From positions 1,327,133 through 1,391,132 of the forward strand of contig NZ_QAJL01000001.1 of assembly GCF_003852525.1 (NCBI RefSeq): a stretch of 64,000 nucleotides of DNA, written 5' to 3'. A model generated the notes under the pieces. That model did not search any database and was not told where the DNA came from. It saw only the letters and a list, made by a program, of their open reading frames with translations. Positions 25,419 through 34,121 of this stretch are shown in pieces. A program made the position numbers and the translations under genes. The stretch is from Pedobacter sp. KBW06. Lineage in GTDB: Bacteria; Bacteroidota; Bacteroidia; Sphingobacteriales; Sphingobacteriaceae. The stretch's first letter is position 1. The number at the start of each line of letters is the position of its first letter.

Positions 25419-25935
25419 ACAGGTCTTTTAACTGAAGGCTGATCAGCCGATACCCCATTATTTTCATTGCTGAGCCCAATTGCAATTTCAGCGCCTCACT
25501 AAGGTCTTCATAATCACTAAGGGCAATCGACTTACTTCTGTTAAAAAAGAAACCGGCTACCTTTATTTTTATAATTTCAGAAAGTGCTTCTTTTCTTTTG
25601 ATACTATCCTTGAATTGATAGGCTACTTTCTTAATATTTTCTGTCCCGGTATTAAGGAGCTCCCAATTGAGGAAAAGGGTAACATGCAGCACTTCCTTAG
25701 CCTCCGTCGGTATATCCAGCTTAAAGGTATCACTTTCAGTTAAAGTGGAAATCAGGCCATTGACCTGGTCAATTACAGGAATCTTAAAATAAGTCCCCCC
25801 GGAAACCGCACGATGGAACTTCCCTATTCTTTCAATAATCAGAATGGTATTCGGCGGAACGCGAAGCCTGCTAAAAAAAACAAGAGCGGTAATGATAAGA
25901 ATACAGATGGCGAACAGGTTGATCAGCGAATTCAT
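25408..25935 (-). CDS. Short SPFH/Band-7 (stomatin-like) membrane protein
   Basis: About 175 aa from the ATG at 25935, which begins just before the single N-terminal membrane helix (SLINLFAICILIITALVFF). Next comes a stomatin-type start (VPPNTILIIERIGKFHRAVSGGTYFKIPVIDQV) and a SPFH beta/alpha core. The C-terminal coiled-coil normally found in these proteins is missing, so it is about half the usual length. Function is unknown; full-length relatives scaffold membrane microdomains and proteases. Confidence 0.75.
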   Translation of the reverse strand: MNSLINLFAICILIITALVFFSRLRVPPNTILIIERIGKFHRAVSGGTYFKIPVIDQVNGLISTLTESDTFKLDIPTEAKEVLHVTLFLNWELLNTGTENIKKVAYQFKDSIKRKEALSEIIKIKVAGFFFNRSKSIALSDYEDLSEALKLQLGSAMKIMGYRLISLQLKDLYQD

Positions 25936-26132
25936 ACGTTCAGTTTTTTTAATAACAGATTTGCCCAATCTAAGCATTAATAAACTTCCGCATTAAATTT
26001 TGGGACGAATTGCCCTATTTAGCGGCAAGAGAACTTCGTAAATTTAACGATTAAGGGACATGCCGAAAACCCTGAAAGTAGTAGGCAAAAACTAGAGTTT
26101 TATTCTTTTTGATCTATAAAAGAAACGCAATA

Positions 26133-26167
26133 AACAATTCTGCTGATCCATGGATCAGCAGGTTGTT
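26133..26167 (-). terminator. Palindromic hairpin after the phytase-like gene
   Basis: A perfect 22-bp palindrome (26140-26161, arms CTGCTGATC / GATCAGCAG) sits inside outer arms AACAA / TTGTT and is followed on the minus strand by TTGTTTATTG. It lies 21 bases after the minus-strand stop and probably ends that transcript. Confidence 0.55.
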
Positions 26168-26187
26168 AATTGCGGCAGTTTTATCGC

Positions 26188-27480
26188 TTATAACTTGACT
26201 TTCACAAAATATAACCTGTTCTTGTCTACAGCTTTGGTGAAGGGCAAAATTTTCTGTGCAAAAGTTCCACCTGGCCCTGGAATTACCCCAAAATCATCAT
26301 CGTTGGAGATAACCAGTATATTTCCGTTGATCAGGGCCAAACCTTCTGCTTTATCATGAGGGTAAACCGCAGGTAAATCCTTTAGCAGATCCAGGACAAG
26401 CGACTTACTAACGGGAACAATACCAGCAGTACTCAAACCTGTCTGATCTTTCAGTTCTTCTGCAGTCTTACCGGAAAACAGCTTACCATTAGCTGAGTTC
26501 GCAGGATCAGAAATCTCAGTTGCTCCCGAAAGATCAATCTTAAAGACCTTTTTAAAGGTCGCCGGCGAACTCGCTGCCCCACCATAGCCCCCGTCTCTTT
26601 CGAGTGTCAGAAAGGTCGTTGCGTTAACGGCCAAAATTTCACTTACCCCGGTTAAAGATGGGTTCTCCATTAAATAAACATATTGTTTTGTAGCTGCTGT
26701 AGCGATGTCAAAAGTAAGAATCCGCAATACGACAGAATTTGTTGCCGCAGCAGCACTGGGATTAGACATCGGCGACTGCATAATGCCAACCAGTGTTTTT
26801 CCATCCGGAGTAATGGCAAGTCCTTCCATTCCACGGTTTGCTTTACGTTTCGCAAAAACAGCAGGAATACTCCTGCCACCTGTGCCATTACCAAAAGGAT
26901 TGATCCTTTCAATTGTACGGCCATTCGCATCCACATGCAGAATATGAGGACCATATTCGTCACTGATCCAGAAACTGCCATCTGATGCCCTTACAAGTCC
27001 TTCAGAATCTATACCATCGATACTTGGACTAAGGGTCTTCCCTGTCAGGTCGATCGCTGTTTCACCAGTGGAACCTGATCCGACCGGATTCGGCAATCCG
27101 TTTAAGTTTTGTCCGAGGGCATTTTTTAACATGATGGTTTGCTCCAGGACTAGCTTTCCGTCTTTTAGTCTGAATTTACCAATCTGAGGCGTAAAATCAG
27201 CCTTTCCGAAGATTTTAATATCTGAAGTAGCCCCTTCAGCATTCGGTCCGCGATCCGTTAAAAGGTAAAATACATCGGGCGCATTGGGATCGGCTGCCAC
27301 TGCAGAACCGAATCCACCGTTGTACACTTTCACGCCATTGGAGGCTTCAAATAACAATGCAGGATCTGAGGCCTCGGCCATATCAGGATAAGTGATCTGC
27401 GCGGTACGGTCATTGTTCTTTTTGCAGGAAGCAAAAAGTACCGCAAGGGCCACAGAAGAAAGGAGTAATGTTCTTTTCAT
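26188..27480 (-). CDS. Esterase-like activity of phytase family lipoprotein
   Basis: 430 aa with a lipoprotein signal (AVLFASCKKN). The fold is a beta-propeller of the phytase-like family: FYLLTDRGPNAEG, GIDSEGLVRASDGSFWISDEYGPHILHVD, GMEGLAITPDGKTLVGIMQSP and AEGLALINGNILVISNDDDFGV are the repeated Asp/Glu-rich blade motifs. Family members are surface or periplasmic hydrolases of uncertain substrate; phosphate-ester or general esterase roles have been suggested. It stands alone with its own 3' hairpin. Confidence 0.88.
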   Translation of the reverse strand: MKRTLLLSSVALAVLFASCKKNNDRTAQITYPDMAEASDPALLFEASNGVKVYNGGFGSAVAADPNAPDVFYLLTDRGPNAEGATSDIKIFGKADFTPQIGKFRLKDGKLVLEQTIMLKNALGQNLNGLPNPVGSGSTGETAIDLTGKTLSPSIDGIDSEGLVRASDGSFWISDEYGPHILHVDANGRTIERINPFGNGTGGRSIPAVFAKRKANRGMEGLAITPDGKTLVGIMQSPMSNPSAAAATNSVVLRILTFDIATAATKQYVYLMENPSLTGVSEILAVNATTFLTLERDGGYGGAASSPATFKKVFKIDLSGATEISDPANSANGKLFSGKTAEELKDQTGLSTAGIVPVSKSLVLDLLKDLPAVYPHDKAEGLALINGNILVISNDDDFGVIPGPGGTFAQKILPFTKAVDKNRLYFVKVKL

Positions 27481-27670
27481 ATAAGATGCTTATGTTTTTA
27501 CAAAAAGAGCATCAGACTATGAACAAATTGTTAAGCCCCGGATAAGTTCCTGAATTTCTATTATTCTGAAAAAAATCAGCGGAATGCCGCAAATGCTGAT
27601 ATATTTACAACATCAGGCGAAATGAGATTGATAACGAACACGGCACCTGATTAAGAAAGAACAACAATAC

Positions 27671-28099
27671 ATGAATACTGAAATCGTAAAACTGCATACC
27701 GCAGGACTTGTTGTCCTGAAAGACGGAAAACTACTCCTGGCTTTTAGCAAAAATAAAAAAGCATGGTATCTGCCGGGAGGAAAAATAGATGCAGGAGAAA
27801 CCGCCCTTCAAGCCATCATCAGGGAGGTTAAAGAAGAACTTAACCTTGACCTCAATAGCAAAAAACTGATACTTTATAAACACATTACTGCAGCGGCCTA
27901 TGGTGAACATAGCCATATCCAAATGGAACAGGACTGCTTCATGTACAACCTGACAGAAAAAATAGCACCCGGCAATGAAATTGAAGAAGTACGCTATTTT
28001 GATCTGGAAAGCTATCTGCAGGAACCTGCTCAGGTTCCCGGTGTTTTAATGCTTTTCAAAAGCCTTGAAAAAGACGGAATATTGCCTATTCATATTTAA
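27671..28099 (+). CDS. Nudix hydrolase
   Basis: 142 aa, one Nudix domain. The Nudix box runs from Gly37 to about residue 59 (GKIDAGETALQAIIREVKEE), with the catalytic REVKEE; the usual Gly near its end is Asn (EELNLDL). It cleaves a nucleoside diphosphate linked to another moiety, substrate unknown. The last 14 bases overlap the 3' end of the convergent permease gene. Confidence 0.88.
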   Translation: MNTEIVKLHTAGLVVLKDGKLLLAFSKNKKAWYLPGGKIDAGETALQAIIREVKEELNLDLNSKKLILYKHITAAAYGEHSHIQMEQDCFMYNLTEKIAPGNEIEEVRYFDLESYLQEPAQVPGVLMLFKSLEKDGILPIHI

Positions 28100-30476
28100 G
28101 GGCATCTATCGTATTTGCAACAGCGGTTTTGTAAGACTTTAGACTAACGGTAATCAGGGTGATGGTCATAGAAATCAAAAATGCCAGCAGGAATGGCCAG
28201 ATACTAAGGTCTATTCTATAAACAAACCCTGATAACCAATGCGAAACAAAGAGATATGCCAATGGCCATGCGATCAGGTTGGCCATAAAGACCATGATCA
28301 AAAAAGAACCATTAAGCATTTTAACCAGTTCCAACGTAGAAGCACCCAGGACTTTTCTAATGGCAACCTCACGTGTGCGCTGAGCAGCAATAAAAGAGAT
28401 TAACCCAAACAAGCCAATAAAGGAAATGAAAATAATCACTCCGGAAGCAATATTAAAAAGTACCCCGGTTACCCGCTCATTTTCGTAGTATTCATTAATG
28501 TCGTCATTTAGAAAATTAGCGTCGTAAACATAACTTGGATAGGTACTATTCCATAAAGCTTCTACCTTTTTCATAGCAGACATGAGCTTTCTGCTATCCA
28601 GTTTAATGGCCAGTTTAAAGTACCCTTCTTTCTGAGGATAAATCACAAGGGCCGAAATATTATCCTTCAGAGAGAGGTCATTGTAATCTTTCACCACGCC
28701 GGTAATGGTCATCTGAAATCCGTTGGTTCTTAAGGATTTGCCAATAACCTCCTGAGGATTTGAAATGTTCATCTTTTTCAGAAAAGTTTCATTTACCACA
28801 CAGCCGTTCACAGTGTCACTTTTTATAAAGGCCTTCCCGGCAACAAGCTTCAAATCAAACAATTTAAAATAATCCTCATCAGCTTTTGAATTTCTCAATT
28901 CAAAATCAACATTTCTTTTACCGTTGTAATGAAAATCAGAAGAAGTGATGTCACTGGAAGAAGGAGCAGTCTGACAAAAACTAAGCGCTTCTATTCCCGG
29001 GATTTGAGAGGCCCTTTCCTTAAACGTACTGTATTTACGCTGGCTTAAGCTATCGGCTGGCATACCAACCATAGCAACGGCATCTTTGTTAAATCCAAGT
29101 GGCTTTTCCCTTAAATACTCCATTTGTTTCATAATCACCAGTGTGCCGATAATCAGCCCGATAGTAATGGTAAATTGTACCACAACGAGGACCTTCCGTA
29201 AACTCAGCCCGCTGGCATTCATCGCTACCTTATTTTTTATTGCTAAAACAGGACTAAAACCAGACATCACCATGGCAGGATAAAAACCTGCCAAAAAGCT
29301 CACCAGAACAATCATGATCCCCATGAACAGGAAGATCACCGGTTCTCCGAACAAACTCAATACGACCTGTTCTTTGAGCAAAGAACGCATCCCGGGAAGT
29401 GCCATCTCTGTCAGCACACAGGCAATGAGCATGGCGATCGTGGTGACGACAAAAGTTTCCATCAGAAATTGCACTACAAGCTCCTTACGCTGACCGCCGA
29501 TGACCTTGCGCACACCAACTTCTTTAGAGCGGTTAACAGACTGTGCAGTAGCCAGATTCACGAAATTAATACAGGCCGTAAGAATTAAAAACAAACCAAT
29601 AATACCCAATCCGTAAATTTCCTTTTTACTGATAGAGACATCCGCAAAGCTGCCATACCTTTCGTTAAAATGAATGTCACTTAACGGCTGTAATGCATTG
29701 GATTGATTCCCCAAAGCTTTTTTGTCCGGATAATATTTGTCGTTAAATTGTGCCAGTGGTTTTTCTAAATCGGCCAGCCCCAGTCCCTTTTTCAATAAGA
29801 CATAACACTCCATTCCTGAACTTACACTTTCCCAGTTTACATATTTCTTACTGTTAAAAGTCTGATAACTCACTACAATTTTTAAAGGAAAACTGCTGTT
29901 TTGAGGTCTGTCCTTAAATACACCGGTGACCTTTAAATTCATCTGATTGGCAAATAAAAAGCTTTTCCCAATCGCCCCTTCCGTACTGCCAAAAAATCGT
30001 TTTGCAGTGCTTTCTGATAAGGCTACCGTATTGGGCGCTGATAAAGCCTGCCGAGGGTTCCCCGATAACCATGGCATATCAAAAATCTCAAAAAAGTCCG
30101 GCTCAGCATAATAAACGGGTTCATGAACCTTTATAAAGTCCTGTCCTTTTTCGTCCTTTACATGAATAATTCCCCACTTTTTAATGATGGCCGCAACTTT
30201 CTCCAAACCGGCAAATTCATTCCTCGCCGCCGGAACCAGTGGCAGTGGAATGCCTTTTGAATAATCATCATAAGTAGCATATTTCCAGTTGGTGACAAAA
30301 CGATAAATCCGGTCTTCATTTTTATATCCTTTATCAAAACCCAGCTGGTAATTGATAAATATAAAAATGAGCAGACATGCCGCAATCCCAATAGATAAAC
30401 CAGCAATATTGATGAAGGTATATCCTTTATTTTTCCAGAGGTTGCGCCAGGCAATTTTAAAGTTCAGAAGAAACAT
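28086..30476 (-). CDS. MacB/FtsX-type ABC transporter permease
   Basis: About 796 aa from the ATG at 30476 (MFLLNFKIAWRNLWKNKGYTF), the common start of this Bacteroidetes family; nine more residues are possible upstream. Two halves, each with a MacB periplasmic core and a four-helix FtsX permease domain; AWRNLWKNKGYTFINIAGLSIGIA opens the first, and ATAQSVNRSKEVGVRKVIGG and AAQRTREVAIRKVLGAS mark the coupling helices. It would work with a separate ATPase that is not encoded nearby. Exporter of unknown substrate. Confidence 0.92.
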   Translation of the reverse strand: MFLLNFKIAWRNLWKNKGYTFINIAGLSIGIAACLLIFIFINYQLGFDKGYKNEDRIYRFVTNWKYATYDDYSKGIPLPLVPAARNEFAGLEKVAAIIKKWGIIHVKDEKGQDFIKVHEPVYYAEPDFFEIFDMPWLSGNPRQALSAPNTVALSESTAKRFFGSTEGAIGKSFLFANQMNLKVTGVFKDRPQNSSFPLKIVVSYQTFNSKKYVNWESVSSGMECYVLLKKGLGLADLEKPLAQFNDKYYPDKKALGNQSNALQPLSDIHFNERYGSFADVSISKKEIYGLGIIGLFLILTACINFVNLATAQSVNRSKEVGVRKVIGGQRKELVVQFLMETFVVTTIAMLIACVLTEMALPGMRSLLKEQVVLSLFGEPVIFLFMGIMIVLVSFLAGFYPAMVMSGFSPVLAIKNKVAMNASGLSLRKVLVVVQFTITIGLIIGTLVIMKQMEYLREKPLGFNKDAVAMVGMPADSLSQRKYSTFKERASQIPGIEALSFCQTAPSSSDITSSDFHYNGKRNVDFELRNSKADEDYFKLFDLKLVAGKAFIKSDTVNGCVVNETFLKKMNISNPQEVIGKSLRTNGFQMTITGVVKDYNDLSLKDNISALVIYPQKEGYFKLAIKLDSRKLMSAMKKVEALWNSTYPSYVYDANFLNDDINEYYENERVTGVLFNIASGVIIFISFIGLFGLISFIAAQRTREVAIRKVLGASTLELVKMLNGSFLIMVFMANLIAWPLAYLFVSHWLSGFVYRIDLSIWPFLLAFLISMTITLITVSLKSYKTAVANTIDALKYE

Positions 30477-30822
30477 AAGGTCAATTTCTATAAAAATAAC
30501 CATTGCTGTGCCAGAAAGAAATCAGGCCATAAACTCCTATTCAACAGCGAATTAACAAGTTGCCTTGTTTTAAATTGTTCATTTCTGAACAATTGCTGAA
30601 CGATAGCGTACAACATCACCGGGTTATTTCCTGAGGAAGAGCGCTCATAACAATGCTAATATCGCTTTTTTCCAACCGCATTCTTTTAACACATTTTAAC
30701 TTTTCTTTAACACTAATTAACGCAACATAGTTGTATCTTTAAACCTATCAAAGTTGGTTAACTTTGATAGTTGAAAATAGCCTGAAGGTAACTGCCTGGT
30801 CGCGTTTACTAAAAAGCTATAA

Positions 30823-30853
30823 CAATCAGGAAGCCCCCCTCCTTGATTGTTTT
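30823..30853 (+). terminator. First tandem terminator of the orphan RNA region
   Basis: CAATCAGGA and TCC-T-TGATTG pair with one bulged T, enclosing a C-rich loop, followed by TTTTAT on the plus strand. Confidence 0.55.
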
Positions 30854-30860
30854 ATCGTTA

Positions 30861-30902
30861 ATCCAGGTAGTTAGACGGATGTCTTTCTACCTGGATTTTT
30901 TT
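30861..30902 (+). terminator. Second tandem terminator of the orphan RNA region
   Basis: A perfect 10-bp stem (ATCCAGGTAG / CTACCTGGAT) with a 16-base loop, ending in seven T residues on the plus strand. No coding gene lies between it and the divergent permease gene. Confidence 0.75.
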
Positions 30903-31021
30903 AATACCAGGTAAATGTGATGCTTCTTCATTTCCGGTACGATGTAGATTCAAAACAGAAGAATAAAAAATATCAAATAGAAAACATTTTTCCAACATTC
31001 ATCTTAAATTAAATAAATCAT

Positions 31022-31029
31022 TAATTTTG
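31022..31029 (+). promoter_or_regulatory. Promoter -7 element for the EreA/ChaN-like gene
   Basis: TAATTTTG matches TAnnTTTG, 20 bases before the ATG at 31050. The surrounding sequence is AT-rich and no clear -33 element is seen. Confidence 0.45.
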
Positions 31030-31049
31030 AAATACTTAAAATAGATTAG

Positions 31050-32273
31050 ATGTTAAATAAAATAGCAACGGTACTACTCTGCATTACTTCAATCTCCTTA
31101 TCCGCTCAGGAAAAGATAACCGCTGCCGATTTGGCCCGCTTTAACCATTATTTTGAAATTAAAAATGATAAACTAACGGGTGAGGGCGCTCAATTGTTAC
31201 TCAGCAGGATGGCGGAAAGCCAATTTACGATGCTTGGTGAACAACACGCTATTGCGGAAATATCCCAGTTGACAAACGCCCTGCTCCCACATTTATCAAT
31301 GCAGGGATATAAAAATTTTGTAGTCGAGGCCGGTCCGAAAAGTGTAGAACGGATGACCACTGAAATTAAAGAAAAAGGACAGCTCTACGATTTTAATTCA
31401 AAATACTTTAAGGAAACATGGGGTGTTCCTTTTGTCTTTTTTGATGGTAAAGAGGATGAAACCTTTTTAAAAACAGCAATAAAAAACAACTTTAAACTTT
31501 GGGGCATTGATCAGGAATTCCTTTATTCCTATTCATTTTTATTTGATCAGATGTATGAGCTTTCTAAAAACAAAGCACAGATAAGCCCATTTTACAAGAC
31601 TGCCAAAAGCTTTTTGCTGGGAGAATTTAAAAAATCTGCAGCATCCGATGACTATAAAATGTTCGATCGCCTGTTAAATAATCAGGAAATAAAGGCATTC
31701 TTTGAAAAAGCAGGCTCCGGCAATGCAGCAATCAAAACCATCATCGCATCGATCATCAAATCCTGGGAGATCTATGCCTTATATGATAATGGAAAGTACG
31801 CGATGAGCAACTCCGGCAGGATCGCATATATGAAGTCCAATTTTGGAAAGAATTACAGAGAGATGGAAAGTAAAAATAAAATGCCAAAAGTCTTCTTTAA
31901 AATGGGAGCTGTTCACCTGTCGCTTGGAATAAACAGCCTTGGACTCTATGATATGGGAAACATGATCAAAGAACTCTCAAACCTCAATGATACCAAAGCC
32001 CTTTCGATCATCTGCGCGCCAAGATTTCAATACGAGAAAGATGGTACCATCACTGACAACATCAATGAAGAAGAACCGGAATTAATCCCGGTTTATCAAA
32101 ATGCGGCCAAAGAGCGATGGACTCTGGTAGACAATAAAAGCATTGAAAATTATTACAAAGGACGTAAAGTCAAGTTGAGTGAAGCATTAAAAAATCAAAT
32201 TTCAAAATATGATTTCACACTCATCCCCCCTGCTTCCCATAACACGCAACCGAATTATAAAACTCAGGACTAA
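31050..32273 (+). CDS. Exported erythromycin-esterase/ChaN-like protein
   Basis: 407 aa with a signal peptide (MLNKIATVLLCITSISLSAQ). The early motif MLGEQHA (GEQH at 63-66) followed by YKNFVVEAGP resembles the GExxH and VxxE motifs of the erythromycin-esterase / ChaN / TIKI-like superfamily, and the later KMGAVHLSLG supplies another His. Similarity is judged by eye from these motifs only. Role is unknown; haem binding or ester or peptide hydrolysis are possible. It converges with the DUF2461 gene, stop codons abutting as TAATTA. Confidence 0.6.
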   Translation: MLNKIATVLLCITSISLSAQEKITAADLARFNHYFEIKNDKLTGEGAQLLLSRMAESQFTMLGEQHAIAEISQLTNALLPHLSMQGYKNFVVEAGPKSVERMTTEIKEKGQLYDFNSKYFKETWGVPFVFFDGKEDETFLKTAIKNNFKLWGIDQEFLYSYSFLFDQMYELSKNKAQISPFYKTAKSFLLGEFKKSAASDDYKMFDRLLNNQEIKAFFEKAGSGNAAIKTIIASIIKSWEIYALYDNGKYAMSNSGRIAYMKSNFGKNYREMESKNKMPKVFFKMGAVHLSLGINSLGLYDMGNMIKELSNLNDTKALSIICAPRFQYEKDGTITDNINEEEPELIPVYQNAAKERWTLVDNKSIENYYKGRKVKLSEALKNQISKYDFTLIPPASHNTQPNYKTQD

Positions 32274-32966
32274 TTATCCATTCCCATCTGTGCTCAATAC
32301 TTCGCTCATATAATCGAAAAACGGACGCATTTCCAGGAAGGTTCGTCCTGCCTCTTTTAAGAAATCTTCACTAAGCACCTCTTCATCTGAAAACGGCCTG
32401 ATGAGCAGAAACTGCTTGTACCTCAACAGATCAATCGCTTCGTGTTCCAGATCAAATCCCTTAGGTTTTGTTTTCAGCTGATCCCCCTTTAATCCACCGA
32501 AGCAGGAGATAAACGAAGGGCTGCTGATGATCTTTCTCAAAGGCGCATCGTCAAAAGAGATGTCATCTCTGATGAGTTTTAAATCTGCCGATGAGGGTCC
32601 CCAGAAACCTCCGGCAATAAAACTCCTGCCTTGTTCAAGATGGAAATAATACCCACCTCTGCGAAAACTGGTAGCGCGGGTAAAGCTTCCGCCCCAGTAG
32701 GTCTGGTAAGGCGTCTTGTCATGGGAAAAACGGACATCCCTGTAGATGCGGTATAATGCCCGTTTTCCAGACGCTGTTTCAATCACATCATGGGTCCGGA
32801 GTCCGGCCAGCAAAGCTTCTGCAAATCCTTCCATGAGGATTTTTTCCTGTTCAAATTCAGGTTTATGCTGGTTGAACCAATCTCTGTTATTGTTGTTTTT
32901 TAACTGATTTAGAAAGTCAAAACCAGATTGATGTACTCGTAACGTTTTTTCAGGATAATTTGCCAT
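32274..32966 (-). CDS. DUF2461 family protein
   Basis: About 230 aa from the ATG at 32966 (MANYPEKTLRV); an upstream Met at 33005 would overlap the preceding gene. Family hallmarks are LKNNNNRDWFNQHKPEFEQ, RIYRDVRFSHDKTPYQTYWG and GGYYFHLEQGRSFIAGGFWGP, typical of DUF2461 (TIGR02453). No function is established. It follows the Rossmann-fold gene by 25 bases on the same strand, so the two are probably cotranscribed. Confidence 0.88.
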   Translation of the reverse strand: MANYPEKTLRVHQSGFDFLNQLKNNNNRDWFNQHKPEFEQEKILMEGFAEALLAGLRTHDVIETASGKRALYRIYRDVRFSHDKTPYQTYWGGSFTRATSFRRGGYYFHLEQGRSFIAGGFWGPSSADLKLIRDDISFDDAPLRKIISSPSFISCFGGLKGDQLKTKPKGFDLEHEAIDLLRYKQFLLIRPFSDEEVLSEDFLKEAGRTFLEMRPFFDYMSEVLSTDGNG

Positions 32967-32991
32967 GGGGCGTATAGAATGTATTTTATGT

Positions 32992-33654
32992 TTATGCTTT
33001 AGCAAGCAGTTTAATATCTGTTACTTCGAGAATTTGTTTTGGATAGCCTTTTAATACACTGTTGATCATGGCCAGGCCTACTTCTTGCATGGTGCTGACC
33101 CGATCCGGCATCAAAATTTTCAATAAAGGATAAAACCAGCTGATCACTTTATAAAAACTTTTAACATTCTGCTGTCCTGCTGTAGGTTTCATAAAACCCG
33201 GGCGGAAATTATACACCTTTTTGAAAGGCAAACGCATCAATGCATTTTCAATTTTTCCTTTTACCCTGGCCCACATGATGTTTCCCTTTTCCGAACTGTC
33301 GCTATGACTTCCCGACACATGACTAAAGACCATTTGCGGGTTAAGGCTTAACAATTTCTCTGCAAAACCGAGAGTCGTATCATAAGTAATATGACTATAA
33401 TCAGACTCATTCATACCATTTGAACTGATGCCTGCACAATAAAAACAAGCGTCATAACCGGTTAACTGCTCCGAAAATTCATCCGGATTCAGAAAGGAAG
33501 GAATGATACATTCTTTCAGCCGGGGATCCTTTAGCGCATTGGATTTGCGGTTTACCATCAGTACTTCCTTTACCAGAGGGTGTTCCAGGCAGGCCAGCAG
33601 GACACCTTCCCCCACCAAACCGGTAGCACCTGTTAGGATTACTTTTATTTCCAT
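32992..33654 (-). CDS. NAD(P)-binding Rossmann-fold protein (epimerase/SDR-like)
   Basis: 220 aa. The N-terminal dinucleotide-binding motif is GATGLVGEG at about 9-17, then VNRKS, an AG-containing strand (YDACFYCAGIS) and FSHVSGSH in the position of the active-site Ser strand. The catalytic YxxxK is not obvious (WARVKGKIE), so it may be an atypical oxidoreductase. Resembles the small NAD(P)H-binding or semialdehyde-type proteins common in this group. First gene of a pair with the DUF2461 gene. Confidence 0.82.
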   Translation of the reverse strand: MEIKVILTGATGLVGEGVLLACLEHPLVKEVLMVNRKSNALKDPRLKECIIPSFLNPDEFSEQLTGYDACFYCAGISSNGMNESDYSHITYDTTLGFAEKLLSLNPQMVFSHVSGSHSDSSEKGNIMWARVKGKIENALMRLPFKKVYNFRPGFMKPTAGQQNVKSFYKVISWFYPLLKILMPDRVSTMQEVGLAMINSVLKGYPKQILEVTDIKLLAKA

Positions 33655-33774
33655 GATTCAATATACAAATATGATGGTAAACCTATAAATATTACAAACC
33701 AGATCCTGATCCGGAAGATTTATTTAGTAATATTGAATAAACACATCATTTCGAAACCTTTTTATTTCTCAAAC

Positions 33775-34044
33775 ATGAAAATTACACTAGACCTTAAATC
33801 AATTATGATTGGATTTCTGGGGACTGCTTTGCTGGTCTCTATCATTAGTTTCAAAAACAACAGCGATGAAAATGAGGGCAAATTTAAGACGGTCATTGGA
33901 GAACAGGGCATTGTGATCCTGGATTCACAAACAGGAGCCTATATCATTGCCCCAATCATGCGGGAAGCAGGTAAGGTCCAATGGATCAAAGGGGATTTTT
34001 ACAACACCCATAAAACAGGGAAAGACAATAAAAAAGAAAACTAA
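33775..34044 (+). CDS. Small single-pass membrane protein, 89 aa
   Basis: Not recognised. From the ATG at 33775 the protein has one hydrophobic helix (SIMIGFLGTALLVSIISF), then a soluble domain (FKTVIGEQGIVILDSQTGAYIIAP) and a Lys-rich tail. The frame is open from a TTG at 33733, less likely as start. A hairpin follows 6 bases after the stop. Probably anchored in the inner membrane, with the tail outside by charge (inference). Confidence 0.65.
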   Translation: MKITLDLKSIMIGFLGTALLVSIISFKNNSDENEGKFKTVIGEQGIVILDSQTGAYIIAPIMREAGKVQWIKGDFYNTHKTGKDNKKEN

Positions 34045-34049
34045 ATAGT

Positions 34050-34085
34050 AAATCCCCTGCCTTTTAACAGTAAGACAGGGGATTT
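34050..34085. terminator. Terminator between convergent small membrane protein and locus 3
   Basis: AAATCCCCTG and CAGGGGATTT pair over 10 bases, with a T-rich plus-strand tail (TTTATTTAATG). It ends the small plus-strand gene and may also end locus 3 on the minus strand, 37 bases after that stop. Confidence 0.7.
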
Positions 34086-34121
34086 ATTTAATGTAAAAAT
34101 GGATTTAAAACCGCAATTCTA

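Larger units (their letters stand above)
30745..30902 (+). ncRNA. Candidate structured small RNA or double-terminated leader
   Basis: Begins with a perfect hairpin (CTATCAAAGTT / AACTTTGATAG, 4-base loop), followed by about 50 bases, then CAATCA/TGATTG with an inner GGA/TCC stem and TTTTAT, then ATCCAGGTAG/CTACCTGGAT with seven T residues. All T-tracts are on the plus strand and no open reading frame precedes them. A loose -7 match (TATCTTTA, 30734-30741) lies just upstream. I do not recognise it as 6S, tmRNA, RNase P or SRP RNA. Confidence 0.45.
30477..31021. other. Intergenic region of about 545 bases between divergent genes
   Basis: No convincing protein-coding frame. The left part (30477-30744) is AT-rich and featureless apart from possible permease promoter sequence. 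The right part holds a perfect 11-bp stem and two intrinsic terminators in tandem (see the ncRNA entry), then about 120 bases of AT-rich leader for the next gene. Confidence 0.7.
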
